NCBI GenBank assembly: GCA_022822305.1 | Contig: JAJEBY010000016.1 | Coordinates: 1,240,001-1,304,000, forward strand | Reading direction: 5' to 3' | Source of the DNA: Anaerolineae bacterium | GTDB taxonomy: Bacteria > Chloroflexota > Anaerolineae > Aggregatilineales > Phototrophicaceae | Length of the DNA stretch: 64,000 nt | Part shown: one piece after another, positions 1-9,063 of the stretch | Position numbering within the stretch: the first letter of the stretch is position 1 | How the letters are laid out: the number at the start of each line of letters is the position of its first letter | Notes under the pieces: generated by a model | Databases searched by the model: none | Seen by the model: the letters and a program-made list of their open reading frames with translations, nothing else | What the model was told of the DNA's origin: nothing | Made by a program: the position numbers and the translations under genes

Positions 1-411
1 GGCCAGGCCGTCGACATTTTCGTAGCTGTGCACGAACGCCACCCAAGCGCCGTCATCGGAGACGGCCGGCGACGCGTGGCCGCCGAATTCGGGCGTGATG
101 GCTTGTGGGGAACCGCCGGCCAACGCTTGCCTGTAGATGCGGCCGTCAGCGCAGAAGAAGACTTGCCCGGCGCCAACCGTGAAAGCGCCGCCGCCGTAGC
201 CAACGCGACCGGCGACATTCAGGCTCATGTCGGTCAAATCACAGGGCGCGTCGCGTCCGGTCTGCGCTACAAGCACACCGAGCTTGCCGCGATTCTCCCA
301 CCAGACGAGCGTTTCGCCGGCGCTGTCCCATTGGACGTCGCGCAAATCGACGCCGCTGGCAACTGACTTGCCGGTGATCGGGCTGCTCCAGGTACCGTAG
401 ACATCGCTCAT
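1..411 (-). CDS. S9-family (prolyl-oligopeptidase-like) peptidase, N-terminal part, cut by left edge
   Basis: Only the first 137 codons lie in the window; the gene continues past the left edge. The ATG at 411 opens a frame beginning MSDVYGTWSSPIT, then WDSAGETLVWWE, AITPEFGGHASPAVSDDG and WVAFVH. This is the blade pattern of the N-terminal beta-propeller of S9 dipeptidyl-/acylaminoacyl-peptidases, where YGxWxSPIT and LxWxE strands are characteristic. The catalytic alpha/beta-hydrolase domain would lie outside. In known relatives the propeller screens short peptides before hydrolysis in the cytoplasm. A minus-strand TACAAT at 449-454 could be its -10 box, but no good -35 is visible. Confidence 0.75.
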   Translation of the reverse strand, partial: MSDVYGTWSSPITGKSVASGVDLRDVQWDSAGETLVWWENRGKLGVLVAQTGRDAPCDLTDMSLNVAGRVGYGGGAFTVGAGQVFFCADGRIYRQALAGGSPQAITPEFGGHASPAVSDDGAWVAFVHSYENVDGLA

Positions 412-466
412 GCTCAGTTTCCCTATCTCGACTTTATCGCGACTGCGAATTGTACCGTATGACGCG

Positions 467-491
467 GAAAACAAAACGCCCACCTTGGGCG
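467..491 (-). terminator. Rho-independent terminator downstream of the L,D-transpeptidase gene
   Basis: On the minus strand a 6-bp GC stem (CGCCCA / TGGGCG, positions 477-482 with 486-491) with a 3-nt loop is followed by TTTTGTTTT. It sits about 100 nt after the transpeptidase stop and before the start of the S9 peptidase, so it would separate the two transcripts. Confidence 0.6.
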
Positions 492-590
492 GGCGCGCGC
501 TTCATCCAGCTCGATATTCCCAAACGTTAACGACAAGTCTCGTTTTAGTGTTGCAGTTGAAACCGTTCGCAGCGGCGCAATGCAAAGCCG

Positions 591-2348
591 TCAGGCGGAA
601 ATCGGCCGGTAATCCGTGTCGATGGTGCTGATGTATTCAAGGGCGAAACGGCCCAGGTCACTTTCAGGCTCGAATTCGTTGGATATTATTTCGACCACGG
701 TGCCCGATTCCGCCCAGCGGAAGAGCTGTTCGGCGTTGTCATTCAGCGACATGATGCAACCAAATGTGGAGGGTTCGTATACCCCGCCGCCGCCCAGATA
801 GTTGCCGTTGGGCAGTTCGACGGCGCCGTGGAATCCGTTCATCAAACCCGGAATAACTTCGTAGATGCCCATGAACCAGGACATCTTCCACTGATTGCAG
901 TTCGTGCCGGCGTAGTTGCAAAGGGCAAAGCTGCTGCCGTAGGCGGTCGCTTTGTGCTGCTGGATCTGAAAAATGCCCGGGTATGTGGGCGCGGTTTCGC
1001 GTCCGGAGGAGATTGCCCAACTGAAGACCATACGGTTGTGTTCAAAGGCGACCAGCCATTGCGATTCGATATCAACGATGATGCGCTTGTGCGGCACCGG
1101 TGGTTCGGGAAGCAAGGAGTCTCGGGAAGGGATCTGAATGGTTTGGCCGATGGTCAGCGCGGACCAATCCACGTTTGGATTGGCTTCATAAATCAACTGG
1201 TAAGGTATGCCAGTTTTGCGCCCAATCCGGTAACCGGTATCTTTCAGCGCTACCTCGTATGGCTGTGGCAGGAGCCGAATGCGCATGACGACATTGGAAT
1301 TGTTGGTCGTCAGCGCGTCCTCCATTTCTTCAATCGCATCAAGCTCGTCGATAAAGCGCTTGGGCACACCCAGGATCAAGTCTTGGTTGAGACGCTTGAT
1401 GAAAGCGGCAAAGGCGTCTCTGCGCACGGCTACGCCGTTTTCTCCGGCGATCAGCCATTCGGCCGCGGTCTTCTGATCCACTTGCCAGGAAATCATTTGG
1501 TTGACGAAGGGATCGTATCCGTTTAGACGGACGCCTCCGTTGAGAAAGGCGAGCGCCTCTTCGATAAAGGGCGAGCTATCCATGACGTCCGCCATGAGCG
1601 GAATCGTCGGCAGCTCGAAGCGCCGCTCGAGCAACACACGAGCGGGATCATTGGTCAGCTCTTCAATGCTCGCCGAGATATCGAGATGTCTGCCTTGACG
1701 ACCGGGCACCGTGACCAGTTTGCCGCCGGACCATTTGTAGCCGGCTTCGTAGGGCAATACATAAATCAATTCGGTCATATCCAGAAGAACGGACTGTACG
1801 CGGCCGTAGTTGACGGAAACTGCGGGCGCTACATCCACACCCAACGGGATGCCGGATAAGCCAAGCGAACGCGCGGCGTTCGCCATCTCGTCAACATCGA
1901 CCGTCATCCCCAGTTCGTCCGGTGTTACGCGCCGGATAATTTCGCCGTTGACAGTGAAATCGATGGTAATGTCCGATTGCCATTGGGCCAGGATCGCTTC
2001 GCTCGCCTCCTCCGGCGTCATATTGCCGACGGGAATGCCCAATGCGTATACGTTGGGGAATATCCGGCCCGTGAATAGATAGCTGCCGACGAAAAATATC
2101 AATATCGCGAGGGCGACAAAGAAGGTGAGCTTCGCCAGCGGCTGTCGACTGGAGAACAGCCAGGACATCGCGCGCAACAGCCGGCCGGCGTCTGCGCTTG
2201 ATGCCCGGTTCAGCCAATTGGATCGGAAGTCGAGGATGGGAACGGGGCGCGCATCGGCCTTGGCCAGCCGACGCTTTTGTCGCGCGGTCTGGCGGTCTCG
2301 GGCGCGATTCGCGCTCCGTCGCTTTGGGAGTTCATTCGCTTGTTCCAT
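591..2348 (-). CDS. Membrane-anchored L,D-transpeptidase (VanW-like domain, LysM, YkuD)
   Basis: A cell-wall enzyme expected to form 3-3 crosslinks or attach molecules to peptidoglycan outside the membrane. The 585-aa product has a basic cytoplasmic N-terminus, one membrane segment at about 74-92, and a PG-binding/VanW-like region. A LysM module follows (IGRKTGIPYQLIYEANP ... IGQTIQIPS), then a YkuD domain. The catalytic Cys is at about residue 531 in STFGCIM, with the partner His in FHGAVEL about 25 residues earlier. The usual SHGC(I/V)(R/N) motif is altered: Phe replaces His before GC, and Met follows CI. The ATG at 2348 is preferred over an upstream in-frame start at 2417 because the extra residues look non-coding and GGGTGA precedes 2348. 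No other cell-wall gene is adjacent. Confidence 0.85.
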   Translation of the reverse strand: MEQANELPKRRSANRARDRQTARQKRRLAKADARPVPILDFRSNWLNRASSADAGRLLRAMSWLFSSRQPLAKLTFFVALAILIFFVGSYLFTGRIFPNVYALGIPVGNMTPEEASEAILAQWQSDITIDFTVNGEIIRRVTPDELGMTVDVDEMANAARSLGLSGIPLGVDVAPAVSVNYGRVQSVLLDMTELIYVLPYEAGYKWSGGKLVTVPGRQGRHLDISASIEELTNDPARVLLERRFELPTIPLMADVMDSSPFIEEALAFLNGGVRLNGYDPFVNQMISWQVDQKTAAEWLIAGENGVAVRRDAFAAFIKRLNQDLILGVPKRFIDELDAIEEMEDALTTNNSNVVMRIRLLPQPYEVALKDTGYRIGRKTGIPYQLIYEANPNVDWSALTIGQTIQIPSRDSLLPEPPVPHKRIIVDIESQWLVAFEHNRMVFSWAISSGRETAPTYPGIFQIQQHKATAYGSSFALCNYAGTNCNQWKMSWFMGIYEVIPGLMNGFHGAVELPNGNYLGGGGVYEPSTFGCIMSLNDNAEQLFRWAESGTVVEIISNEFEPESDLGRFALEYISTIDTDYRPISA

Positions 2349-2631
2349 GTGACTGTTCACCCAAGCAATAGTCAAGCAATGTTTGGATTCTATTGTAGTT
2401 GTTTTCAGGGAACGCACATGCCTAATGAGCCGTTTTCCGCATCAGCGGTTGTCCGAGTTCGTGAGCAGCGCTGTCGGGAAAAGGCCGGGTTTCTAAGATT
2501 TGCATTATATTTCCGCGGCGGCGCAAGCTCTGATACTTTTATTATGCGCGATTGAGTAAACTTGGTAGTAGAGTAATTGAGTGGCGCGTTAGTCATGTAT
2601 TGTTGAATCAATATCGCGAGCTGGATAGCGT

Positions 2632-2994
2632 ATGCTTCCACCAGATGAAACGGGCAGATTTCGGCCGCCCAGTGATTTGATTGCCACGGAAGACCGTTTT
2701 ATCGTTCGGGTGGAGATCGCCGCCATGCGCGCTGACGCCTTCCGATTGGCGCTCTTGAATCGTCGGCTGGTGGTTAGCGGGCATCGGCAGTTGCCTGGCC
2801 TGGCGCGAGCCTCGTCCTATCATCAGGTTGAAATAGAAACCGGAGAATTCCGACTGGAATTCGTGTTGCCCAAGCCGGTAGAAGAGACAGCAGTCAGCGC
2901 AGATTATGACAACGGAATCTTGAACATTGAGCTTCCATTCCGGCAGAGCCGGACCGTGCCGGTGATGCCGGAATCACGAAGCGAGAAGGATTGA
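2632..2994 (+). CDS. Small heat-shock protein, Hsp20/alpha-crystallin family
   Basis: An ATP-independent holdase that would bind unfolding proteins in the cytoplasm. At 120 aa it is short for the family and is nearly all alpha-crystallin domain. It opens with a DRFIVRVEIAAM strand and has the LVVSGHR strand and the closing DNGILNIELP segment, equivalent to the family A-x-x-x-n-G-v-L signature. The C-terminal IxI/V-type tail is not obvious. The stop lies 5 nt before the likely lon ATG, so holdase and protease are probably co-transcribed, a sensible pairing for heat or protein-damage stress. I found no convincing CIRCE or HAIR operator in the 283-nt divergent region upstream. Confidence 0.85.
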   Translation: MLPPDETGRFRPPSDLIATEDRFIVRVEIAAMRADAFRLALLNRRLVVSGHRQLPGLARASSYHQVEIETGEFRLEFVLPKPVEETAVSADYDNGILNIELPFRQSRTVPVMPESRSEKD

Positions 2995-2999
2995 CACAG

Positions 3000-5486
3000 A
3001 TGACATTTTGGCAGCAGAGGCCGAGCGACGTCACGGTCGCTCATACGAAAATTGATATCAAACTCGATGATGAGCTGGAAGACGAGGGCACGGCGATTGA
3101 CCTGCCGGAAGAGCTGCCGATTTTGCCGCTGCGCGGGCTGGTCGTCTATCCACAGACGGCAATCCCGCTCACGGTCGGACAAGAACGCAGCATTGAACTC
3201 GTCGACGAGGTGGTGGCGGGCGATCGCATGGTGGGGCTGGTCGCCTCCAAAGATCCCAACCTGGGCACGCCTGGACCGGATGAGGTGCAGCAGATTGGCA
3301 CGCTGGCGACCATACATCGTCTCTTCCGCACGCCCGATGGAACGGTGCGCCTGCTGATTCAAGGGCTGCAGCGCATCAGGATTGATGAATTCGTAACCAC
3401 ATCGCCGTACTTGAAGGCGCGCGTGACGAGAATTCCCGAAGACGAGGTGGTCTTCGCCGATGACATCGAATCGGAAGCGTTGGTTCGCAGCATCGTTGAT
3501 CGCTTCACCGCATTGGCAGAGTTGGTGCCGAGCATTCCGCAAGAACTGGTCAGCAACGCGCTCGATGTCGAAGATCCGCTGCAGCTGGTCTATTCCATCG
3601 CCACCTACGTCCGGATTGATCTCGATGATGCGCAGCGCTTGCTGGAGATGGACAATGTCGGCGACAAGATTCGTCACCTGCTCCAGCTGCTGACCAAGGA
3701 ATACGAAGTGCTGTCTCTGGGTCGCAAGATCCAGGAAGACGCCCAGCAGGAGATGGAAAAATCGCAGCGGGATTATTTCCTGCGCGAACAGATGAAGGCG
3801 ATCCAACGCGAGTTGGAAGAAGACGACGATCAGAAAGAGATCGAGAAATTCCGCCAGCTGATTGAAGCAGCCAACATGCCGGAAGAGGCGCAAAAGGAAG
3901 CTGAACGCGAGTTGAATCGCCTCTCCAAGCTCTCGGTGGCTGCGGCGGAATACGGCGTGATCCGTACCTATCTCGATTGGATTTGCAGCATGCCTTGGGA
4001 TATCCGCACCGAGGACAAGCTCGATATCGCCAATGCCCGGGCAATCCTTGACGAAGATCATTACGGCTTGACCGATATCAAGGTGCGCATCCTGGAATTC
4101 CTTGCGGTAAGGAAACTGCGTGCTGAACGGGAAACGGACAATGACGGGCGCGATCGTTTTGATCCCGTGCGTCGCGATCGTTCCGGCGCAATTTTGCTGT
4201 TTGTGGGACCACCGGGCGTGGGGAAGACGTCGCTGGGCGCGTCAATCGCGCGCTCGATGGGGCGCGAGTTCATCCGCATGAGCTTGGGCGGCATCCGGGA
4301 CGAGTCCGAGATTCGCGGATTCCGCCGCACCTATATCGGCGCCATGCCCGGGCGCATCATCCAGGCGATCCGCCGCGCTAAATCACGCAATCCGCTGATC
4401 ATGCTGGATGAAATCGACAAGCTGGGTCGCGACTTTCGCGGCGATCCGGCCTCTGCCCTGCTCGAGGTATTGGACCCGGAACAGAATGCTGAATTCCGCG
4501 ATCACTATCTTGACGTCGCTTTTGATCTGAGCGATGTGATGTTCATCACCACGGCGAATGCGCTGGAGACCATTCCCGGTCCGCTGCGCGATCGCATGGA
4601 GATCATCCAGCTCAGCGGTTATACGGAGCAAGAGAAACAGGCGATTGCAGCCCAGTATCTGGTGCCGCGGCAACGGCGGGAAAGCGGATTGCACACGCAG
4701 GAGCTCAGCTTTACAGACGAAGCGTTGCTGCGTATCATCCGCGATTATACGCGCGAAGCCGGCGTGCGCAGCCTGGAACGCGAATTGGGCAAGGCGGCGC
4801 GCAAGCTGGTTACGCAAATTGCCGAGGGCCAGCTTCAGTCGACGACCGTCACCGAGGAATCTGTAAATGAGTGGCTGGGCAAGCCGCGTTACGGGCATCG
4901 CAGCGAATTGCAGGATCGTACTGATATACCCGGCGTGGCGACGGCATTGGCCTGGACGCAAGTCGGCGGCGATGTGCTGTTCATTGAAGCGACCAAGATG
5001 AAAGGCGGCAACGGCTTTCAGTACACCGGTCAGCTAGGCGATATCATGCAGGAAAGCGCCAAGATCGCCTACAGTTTCACCCGCTCGCGCGCTGTAGACT
5101 TGCAGGTTGATCCGGCATTCTATGATGCTTTTGACGTCCACTTGCATGTGCCTTCCGGCGCGGTGCCCAAAGATGGGCCGAGCGCGGGCATCACGATGGC
5201 GACGGCGTTGGCGTCTTTGCTCACGGGTCGATCCGCCAAGAGCAACGTGGCAATGACCGGCGAGCTTACGCTGAGCGGGCAGGTCTTGCCGGTGGGAGGC
5301 ATCAAGGACAAAGTGCTGGCGGGGCATCGCCTGGGCGCGGATACTATCATTATGCCGCTCAAGAACGAAAATGACCTGGACGATGTGCCGGAAGAGGTAT
5401 TGGACGAATTGACGATCGTGCTAGTCGAGCATTTTGATGAAGTGCTGCCGGTCGCATTGGAAGACGGGCAAGCGGTCGCCGGATAA
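3000..5486 (+). CDS. lon: ATP-dependent protease La (Lon)
   Basis: Cytoplasmic AAA+ serine protease that degrades misfolded and short-lived regulatory proteins. The 828-aa product has the whole architecture: LAN substrate-binding domain (ILPLRGLVVYPQTAIPLTVG, about 40-240), coiled-coil linker, AAA+ module with Walker A GPPGVGKT at about 403-410 and Walker B IMLDEIDK, and a C-terminal protease domain. The catalytic dyad is Ser728 in KDGPSAG and Lys771 in GGIKDK, spaced 43 residues as in E. coli Lon. An earlier in-frame TTG at 2991 overlaps the hsp20 stop. The ATG at 3000 is chosen because AGAAGGA at 2984-2990 is 9 nt before it. Confidence 0.97.
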   Translation: MTFWQQRPSDVTVAHTKIDIKLDDELEDEGTAIDLPEELPILPLRGLVVYPQTAIPLTVGQERSIELVDEVVAGDRMVGLVASKDPNLGTPGPDEVQQIGTLATIHRLFRTPDGTVRLLIQGLQRIRIDEFVTTSPYLKARVTRIPEDEVVFADDIESEALVRSIVDRFTALAELVPSIPQELVSNALDVEDPLQLVYSIATYVRIDLDDAQRLLEMDNVGDKIRHLLQLLTKEYEVLSLGRKIQEDAQQEMEKSQRDYFLREQMKAIQRELEEDDDQKEIEKFRQLIEAANMPEEAQKEAERELNRLSKLSVAAAEYGVIRTYLDWICSMPWDIRTEDKLDIANARAILDEDHYGLTDIKVRILEFLAVRKLRAERETDNDGRDRFDPVRRDRSGAILLFVGPPGVGKTSLGASIARSMGREFIRMSLGGIRDESEIRGFRRTYIGAMPGRIIQAIRRAKSRNPLIMLDEIDKLGRDFRGDPASALLEVLDPEQNAEFRDHYLDVAFDLSDVMFITTANALETIPGPLRDRMEIIQLSGYTEQEKQAIAAQYLVPRQRRESGLHTQELSFTDEALLRIIRDYTREAGVRSLERELGKAARKLVTQIAEGQLQSTTVTEESVNEWLGKPRYGHRSELQDRTDIPGVATALAWTQVGGDVLFIEATKMKGGNGFQYTGQLGDIMQESAKIAYSFTRSRAVDLQVDPAFYDAFDVHLHVPSGAVPKDGPSAGITMATALASLLTGRSAKSNVAMTGELTLSGQVLPVGGIKDKVLAGHRLGADTIIMPLKNENDLDDVPEEVLDELTIVLVEHFDEVLPVALEDGQAVAG

Positions 5487-5492
5487 TCAATC

Positions 5493-6260
5493 ATGCCTCT
5501 ACTCGACATCGAGACCGGAGCTTGCCTGCACTACGAAGATTCGGCGCCGGGCAGCGAGCAAATCCCGGTCATTTTGATTCATGGCATGTTGGGCACGGCG
5601 CGCGGGCAACTGGGTCACGCGATGGATTGGCTGGCGGCGGCAGGTTTCCGCGTTATTGGCTTGACCTTGCGCGGCTACGGCCAATCGATGCCCAAACCGC
5701 GCGACTTTCCCGACGACTTCTATCAGCGCGATTGTGATGATTTGCTGGCGTTCATGGATGCGCTCGGCATCGACGTGGCGCATTTGCTCGGTTTTTCGGA
5801 TGGTGGCGAAGTCGTCCTGATTGCGGCGAGCAGCGAGCCGGAACGCGTGGCATCATGCATCGCTATTGGCGCCATCGGCAACTTTGGGCCGGAGTTGCGG
5901 GGCGTTTTCCAGCGCAGCTATCCGGGTGACTGGATAACGGAAGAAGAGAAACGCGAACATGGTTTCAGCGATGCGGCCAAGTTCACCGGCGCCTGGGTGC
6001 GGGCGATGACGCGATACATTGATGCCGGCGGGGATATCTGCCTGAGCCAGGCGCATCGCATCAGCTGCCCGCTGATCATCATGCTGGGCAAACAAGACAA
6101 GTTGAATCCGAAGGCGCTCGGCGAGCGATTTGTGGCGCGCGTCCCGTCAGGACGCCTGGAGATGTTTGATTGCGGCCACGCCGTTCACGACGACGCGCGC
6201 GAAGACTTCTACCGCCTCGCGTTGCGACATCTGCGGGATGCCGGCGGCTTTGCGCCATGA
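5493..6260 (+). CDS. Alpha/beta hydrolase, BPHL/valacyclovirase-like
   Basis: A 255-aa cytoplasmic alpha/beta hydrolase starting 6 nt after lon. Visible elements are the oxyanion-region HG in LIHGMLG, the nucleophile elbow GFSDGG with Ser102, the acid Asp202 in GKQDKLNP, and His229 in DCGHAVHD. The GFSDGG elbow and overall layout resemble biphenyl-hydrolase-like proteins such as human valacyclovir hydrolase, which cleave small amino-acid esters. The substrate here is unknown. Proximity to lon suggests co-transcription but does not establish a shared function. Confidence 0.8.
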   Translation: MPLLDIETGACLHYEDSAPGSEQIPVILIHGMLGTARGQLGHAMDWLAAAGFRVIGLTLRGYGQSMPKPRDFPDDFYQRDCDDLLAFMDALGIDVAHLLGFSDGGEVVLIAASSEPERVASCIAIGAIGNFGPELRGVFQRSYPGDWITEEEKREHGFSDAAKFTGAWVRAMTRYIDAGGDICLSQAHRISCPLIIMLGKQDKLNPKALGERFVARVPSGRLEMFDCGHAVHDDAREDFYRLALRHLRDAGGFAP

Positions 6261-6293
6261 AACGGAAGCCCTGGTTTTGCGATCACTGATGGT

Positions 6294-6725
6294 ATGAAAC
6301 AAGACAGACGCCTCGCATTCACAAGGTTGATGCTGCTGGCCCTCGCCACAATCACGCTGCTGTGGTCGGTCGTCGAAGACGAGGATGTTGTGGCCGTGAC
6401 TGCATTGGGCGCAGCCATATCAATCGCCGGTGTCGCCTGGTTCTGGGCCAAGCGCGGACCTTCGGCGCAGCAGACTCGATTTGCGTCAGTCGTCTCGGCG
6501 GTCATCCTGGGCTCGTTGATCGGCGCGTTATCGAGCCTGATCACGGTCGCCCTGATGCTATTCAAGGACATCAGGCATGCGCACCCGTTTCCGGATTATC
6601 CGCCGGTCTTGATGCAGGCTATGTTGGAGCGCCTGCCCACCTGGACGATCGCCGGCGCCTTGATCGGCTTGAGCTGCGCGCTGCTCGTGGAGCTACTCGG
6701 GGAATTCCGCAACACTAAAGGCTAG
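6294..6725 (+). CDS. Hypothetical four-helix integral membrane protein
   Basis: Not recognised. The 143-aa product has about four hydrophobic stretches: LMLLALATITLLWSVV, ALGAAISIAGVAWFWA, VVSAVILGSLIGALSSLITVAL and TIAGALIGLSCALLVELL. Loops are short. The third stretch carries a Gly-rich pattern (ILGSLIGALSSLITVALM) typical of packed helices. It follows the hydrolase by 33 nt on the same strand and is followed by the large inverted repeat at 6733-6925. Confidence 0.6.
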   Translation: MKQDRRLAFTRLMLLALATITLLWSVVEDEDVVAVTALGAAISIAGVAWFWAKRGPSAQQTRFASVVSAVILGSLIGALSSLITVALMLFKDIRHAHPFPDYPPVLMQAMLERLPTWTIAGALIGLSCALLVELLGEFRNTKG

Positions 6726-6732
6726 CGGGGAC

Positions 6733-6925
6733 GGGCGTCTCAGCGAGACGCCCCTACAAGGCTTGTCCGGTAATTCACCTCGGCAGCGCCTGGTTTTTGG
6801 GCCCCCCCCCCCCCCCCCCCCCCCCCCACACCGGGGGGGGGGGGGGGCGGGGGGGGGGGTAAAAACCAGGCGCTGCCCAGGTAAATTACCGGACAAGCCT
6901 GTAGGGGCGAGCCGGTGGCTCGCCC
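6733..6925 (+). repeat. Composite inverted repeat with terminal hairpins and a C26/G26 core
   Basis: This stretch (the main content of the 413-nt gap 6726-7138) is a near-perfect large palindrome. Hairpin GGGCGTCTC-AGC-GAGACGCCC (6733-6753) leads into an arm 6755-6798 containing GGCTTGTCCGGTAA, CGGCAGCGCCTGG and TTTTT. The arm is mirrored at 6861-6900, and a second hairpin GGGCGAGCC-GGT-GGCTCGCCC (6905-6925) closes it. The centre is 26 consecutive C (6802-6827), CACACC... then G15-C-G11. The right arm recurs at 15293-15335. No ORF here is credible; the poly-Pro/poly-Gly frames are artefacts of the homopolymers. Confidence 0.9.
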
Positions 6926-7138
6926 GCCTGTGCCATATCCAATCCAACACCTCTTCCCAAGACTTGCATGGTTCTACTGAGACCGCAGACGAAAAACATC
7001 GCATTCAAAATTCGTTGCCCATAGTTGGATCGACGACGAGATTTATCCGCAGCCAGTGAGCAAGCGCCAATATTGAGTTACAATCGCCAAATCAATAGTT
7101 GGGCAACCCCGACGCCAATCTGACGGAACAACTGCCCG

Positions 7139-7939
7139 ATGCGACGCCAATACTATCGCGATATCGTGCTGCCACAACTGAATCTGACCCTCTCGGACCA
7201 GTACCCGCTCCTGCGGCTGGACGATCATCCCGGCTATCATTCGCTGGCGCAACACGAGAATGTCATGCTGGTCGCGCTGACCGGCAGCGGCAAGACCACC
7301 ACCTTGAGTGCCCTGCGCCAAATGCTCGACGGCGCCGGCATGGACGTCATCCCCGCCCGGCGCGAAATCGCTGATTGCATCGCCATCCCCACCGTGCAGA
7401 CCTGGCGCGGCCAGCCCATGCGACATATCAGCGACCGCATCGAGCGCTTCCAACATACCAAGGCCTTTGCCGAACGCGTCCCCGGTGGCATGGCGGCAGC
7501 CTTCTCCTGGCTGCAGCTATCCAACAGTGTCGACGGCCCCCTGATTACAGAAGGCATCCGCGGCCCGCGTGAAATCAACCATGCCCTGCGCCACTTTCCG
7601 CGCTGGACGATCATCGAATTGAGCCTGCATCCCCTGACCCGCTTGCGGCGCTTGAGCGCGCGCAAAGAGCCCTTCGATCGCGCCGAAGGCCCCGCCGACT
7701 TGTCTTTCTTGCCACGCGACCTCCAAGACGAAGCCCATTCGCTTCAGCATGCCGGAGCGATCACTGCGTCCGCGCTCAAGATCATGGCGGCCGAAGCCTC
7801 GAACTACGGCATTTATCCCTTTGCCGACGGCGCCGGATTCTCCAACTATCACTGCCTGCCCATTGACGGGCTGGCGCCCGCCGAAGTGGCGCGCCTGACG
7901 CGAGACATCATCGGGGAGACCCAACATGCCGACCATTGA
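7139..7939 (+). CDS. P-loop NTPase of unknown function, coupled to the dipeptide epimerase gene
   Basis: A 266-aa protein with an unambiguous Walker A motif, ALTGSGKTT at about residues 46-54. A candidate Walker B-like strand is TIIELSL, around residue 156. No helicase or ABC signature is seen, and the size would fit a nucleotide-dependent kinase or a small GTPase/ATPase. The next gene starts at 7926, inside this one, so the two are translationally coupled. Together with DppA downstream it may act on cell-wall peptides. The precise function is not recognisable from sequence. Confidence 0.65.
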   Translation: MRRQYYRDIVLPQLNLTLSDQYPLLRLDDHPGYHSLAQHENVMLVALTGSGKTTTLSALRQMLDGAGMDVIPARREIADCIAIPTVQTWRGQPMRHISDRIERFQHTKAFAERVPGGMAAAFSWLQLSNSVDGPLITEGIRGPREINHALRHFPRWTIIELSLHPLTRLRRLSARKEPFDRAEGPADLSFLPRDLQDEAHSLQHAGAITASALKIMAAEASNYGIYPFADGAGFSNYHCLPIDGLAPAEVARLTRDIIGETQHADH

Positions 7940-9005
7940 GTCAGTCTCCGCGACGGCGTACAACGTGACCCTGAAGCAGCCGCTGCGCTGGGGTCGAGCG
8001 GACGAGCTGCGCCAACTCGAACATGTGCTGATACGCGTCGCACTATCCGATGGCAGCATGGGCCTCGCCGAAGCCACGCCGCGCCCGAGCATCTATGGCG
8101 AGACTCAGACGTCCATAATCTACATTGTCAAAGAAGCTTTCGCGCCGATGCTGCGGGGCGCAACGGTGGATTCTTTTGAGTCGGTCGCCGCGCTGACGCC
8201 TCGCTTGGATCGCGTCAAGCGCAACAACACCGCCAAAGGCGCGCTCGATATGGCCCTGCATCACGCGCTGTCCCGATCGCAGGGACGCTCCCTCGCCCGC
8301 TACCTGGGCTGCTCGCGGCCACACATCCTGCTCAGCGCCATCGTCAGCACCGGAAAGCCTGAACAGGTCATCGCGGACGTCGCGGCTGCGTTTCAAGCCG
8401 GCCTGCGCGTATTCAAGGTCAAGATCGGCAAAGACATCCACGAGGAGACGGCGACCCTCGCTCGCCTCATCGACGACTTTCCGGCAGCCTCATTTTATGT
8501 CGACGCCAATCAGACGCTGCGCGAGCACGATGCGCCAACACATTTGAATCATCTCCGCGACCTGGGCGTCGTCCATTGCGAAGAGCCATTGCCAATTGAG
8601 CAAATCTGCGCGCGCCGGCGTTTGCGTCAACAATGCGCCATGCCCATCATCGCCGACGACTCCGCCTTCACGCTGGCCGATCTGCAGCGTGAACTCGACT
8701 TCGATACCTTCGACATTCTCAATATCAAGACGCCGCGCACCGGCTTCTCGGCTTCGCGGCAGATGCTGCGGCTTTGCCAAGAGCGCGGCAAGGCCGTGAT
8801 GATCGGCTCCCAAGCGAGCTCGCTGCTCGGCTGCCTTTATGCGGCCGCCTTCGCGGCGCAAGCGGGCATCGATTGCGCCAACGAATGCAGCTTTTACTTG
8901 AATACGGAAGCAGATCTCTCGCAAGCGCCGTCGATCGTCGATGGCTGCATGCGCCTGGATGATGTGGCGGCCGCGCTAGATGAACTGACGGCCAGCCTCG
9001 CCTAA
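7926..9005 (+). CDS. Enolase-superfamily dipeptide epimerase (L-Ala-D/L-Glu epimerase-like)
   Basis: Belongs to the muconate-lactonizing subgroup of the enolase superfamily. Acid/base residues are Lys164 and Lys166 in VFKVKIGKD (KxK) and Lys268 in NIKTPRTG. Metal ligands are Asp193 (VDANQ), Glu219 (CEEPLP) and Asp244 (IADDS). This spacing matches dipeptide epimerases, which invert the second residue of murein-derived L-Ala-D-Glu so the peptide can be cleaved and reused. The gene overlaps the P-loop NTPase and is 58 nt upstream of a DppA-type D-aminopeptidase, which supports a peptidoglycan-peptide role. Substrate specificity within the family varies, so L-Ala-D/L-Glu is inference. Confidence 0.82.
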   Translation: MPTIESVSATAYNVTLKQPLRWGRADELRQLEHVLIRVALSDGSMGLAEATPRPSIYGETQTSIIYIVKEAFAPMLRGATVDSFESVAALTPRLDRVKRNNTAKGALDMALHHALSRSQGRSLARYLGCSRPHILLSAIVSTGKPEQVIADVAAAFQAGLRVFKVKIGKDIHEETATLARLIDDFPAASFYVDANQTLREHDAPTHLNHLRDLGVVHCEEPLPIEQICARRRLRQQCAMPIIADDSAFTLADLQRELDFDTFDILNIKTPRTGFSASRQMLRLCQERGKAVMIGSQASSLLGCLYAAAFAAQAGIDCANECSFYLNTEADLSQAPSIVDGCMRLDDVAAALDELTASLA

Positions 9006-9063
9006 GGAGCGACGCGCCCAAATATGGAAACGGACGAAGGTTGAAGCGAAGGAGATGTAGACC

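Noticed and set aside
2349-2631. CIRCE or HAIR heat-shock operator before hsp20-lon
   Set aside because: GAGT-containing stretches are present but no inverted pair with correct spacing was found.
2904-4061. 385-aa open frame antisense to lon
   Set aside because: It lies opposite an unquestionable lon gene, has no recognisable domain, and high-GC coding DNA often leaves the opposite frame open.
6693-7059. Poly-Pro/poly-Gly ORFs on both strands
   Set aside because: Produced by the C26/G26 homopolymers in the inverted repeat.
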